From contig NZ_JZWV01000304.1 in assembly GCF_000966975.1 (NCBI RefSeq), positions 1 to 5,593 of the forward strand: 5,593 nucleotides of DNA, read 5' to 3'. The translations under genes and the position numbers were made by a program. This document shows, in pieces, positions 5,112 to 5,593 of this stretch (position 1 is the first letter of the stretch; each line of letters begins with the position of its first letter). The notes beneath the pieces are model-generated. The model saw nothing but the letters and a program-made list of their open reading frames with translations. It was not told the origin of the DNA and made no database searches. This DNA comes from Streptomyces katrae. GTDB taxonomy: Bacteria > Actinomycetota > Actinomycetes > Streptomycetales > Streptomycetaceae.

Positions 5112-5125
5112 CCGGTGCGGGCCGG
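5108..5125 (-). terminator. Hairpin at the end of the kinase gene
   Basis: CCGGCC (5108-5113) and GGCCGG (5120-5125) form a 6-bp stem with a 6-base loop. The hairpin abuts the kinase stop codon on the minus strand. Having no T tract makes it a weak to moderate terminator. Partial read-through into the secreted protein gene is possible. Confidence 0.4.
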
Positions 5126-5593
5126 TCAGCCGCCCCGGGAGATCCAGTCGCGCCGGGCGGGCAGCCGCAGCGTCGGCTCCTCGTCCGAGACCAGCGGGAG
5201 CCGCACCTCGAAGCGGGCCCCCGGCCCGCCGGGCACTTCGCCCAGGGTGACCGTGCCCCGGTGCAGCGCGGCCTGCTGGGCCACCAGCGTCAGCCCCAGG
5301 CCGGAGCCCGGGCTGCCGGGCCGGTGGTGGAACCGGCCGAAGACGGCCTCGCGTTCGCCGGCCGGCACCCCCGGCCCCTCGTCGGCCACCGTCAGCACGG
5401 CGGAGCCGCCCCGCGCGCGCAGCCGGACCCTCACCCGGGGCGGCTCCCCCGGCTGGTGGCCGTGGACCACCGCGTTGCGCAGCAGGTTGTCGAGCATGAT
5501 CTTCAGGCCGGAGTCCCAGCCGAACACCCGCAGCTCCGCCGGCAGCTCCACGTCCAGCTCCAGACCCGTCCCCCCGTGCCGGCGGGCCCCCTC
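5126..5593 (-). CDS. Two-component sensor histidine kinase, C-terminal ATP-binding domain (5' end outside window)
   Basis: Only the last 155 residues are visible. The reading frame is open to the right edge. The HATPase_c domain is complete in its motifs: N box LDNLLRNAVVHG (fragment residues ~34-45), G1 DEGPG (71-75), F box VFGRF (84-88) and G2 GSGLGLTLV (96-104). A terminal strand follows (ARFEVRLPLV) and a ~20-residue tail ends in DWISRGG. It would bind ATP and phosphorylate a histidine in the dimerisation domain, which lies outside the window along with any sensor and membrane segments. The GTG at 5551 is not the start, because the frame and family sequence continue upstream of it. The gap to the secreted protein gene is 145 bp and holds a hairpin and a promoter. 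A response-regulator gene is expected just outside the right edge (inference from usual gene order). Confidence 0.93.
   Translation of the reverse strand, partial: EGARRHGGTGLELDVELPAELRVFGWDSGLKIMLDNLLRNAVVHGHQPGEPPRVRVRLRARGGSAVLTVADEGPGVPAGEREAVFGRFHHRPGSPGSGLGLTLVAQQAALHRGTVTLGEVPGGPGARFEVRLPLVSDEEPTLRLPARRDWISRGG

Noticed and set aside
4540..5250. 236-codon plus-strand frame across the secreted protein and kinase end
   Set aside because: It crosses two real minus-strand genes and their promoter. Composition is Gly/Arg-rich without motifs.

Overview
The window is very GC-rich (well above 70% by eye), with G/C at nearly every third codon position. It carries a Tat-type secretion signal, a PGRP-type amidase and several small secreted or lipid-anchored proteins. 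Together these point to a Streptomyces or closely related high-GC actinomycete chromosome. No rRNA, tRNA, CRISPR array, transposase, integrase or phage gene is visible. This looks like ordinary chromosome carrying regulatory and envelope genes.

Left part (1-2252): a TetR-family regulator on the minus strand, cut off by the left window edge, is divergent from a CocE/NonD-type alpha/beta-hydrolase on the plus strand. The 101-bp gap between their start codons holds a near-perfect 27-bp inverted repeat (507-533) two bases upstream of the hydrolase ribosome binding site, a likely operator for the TetR protein. The hydrolase has all its expected catalytic residues but is broken by a one-base frameshift in a C run at 1715-1718. 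One extra C restores a 568-residue protein with an intact C-terminal jelly-roll domain.

Middle (2310-4187): an unrecognised six-helix membrane protein with a proline/tyrosine-rich cytoplasmic-type tail (plus strand) converges on a Tat-exported, zinc-dependent peptidoglycan amidase/PGRP (minus strand). Strong hairpins lie just past each stop codon. The amidase keeps its three zinc ligands but has Gln where T7 lysozyme has the catalytic Tyr.

Right part (4261-5593, minus strand): the C-terminal ATPase domain of a sensor histidine kinase, cut off by the right edge, is followed by a hairpin and a promoter region. Next come a two-gene unit of a small secreted helical protein (138 aa) and a 69-aa lipoprotein that starts on a GTG overlapping the upstream stop (GTGA). 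The promoter region carries an 11-bp-phased TTGTG tandem repeat, of the kind bound by OmpR/PhoB-type response regulators, 5 bp upstream of a TAGCGT -10. The same 10-mer palindrome-containing sequence lies on both sides of it. The unit ends in a hairpin within a cluster of repeated GACGGCCCGCC sequences. I read this as a two-component system controlling an adjacent secreted-protein/lipoprotein pair, probably an envelope-associated module. That link is inferred from arrangement and promoter sequence, not from recognised function.
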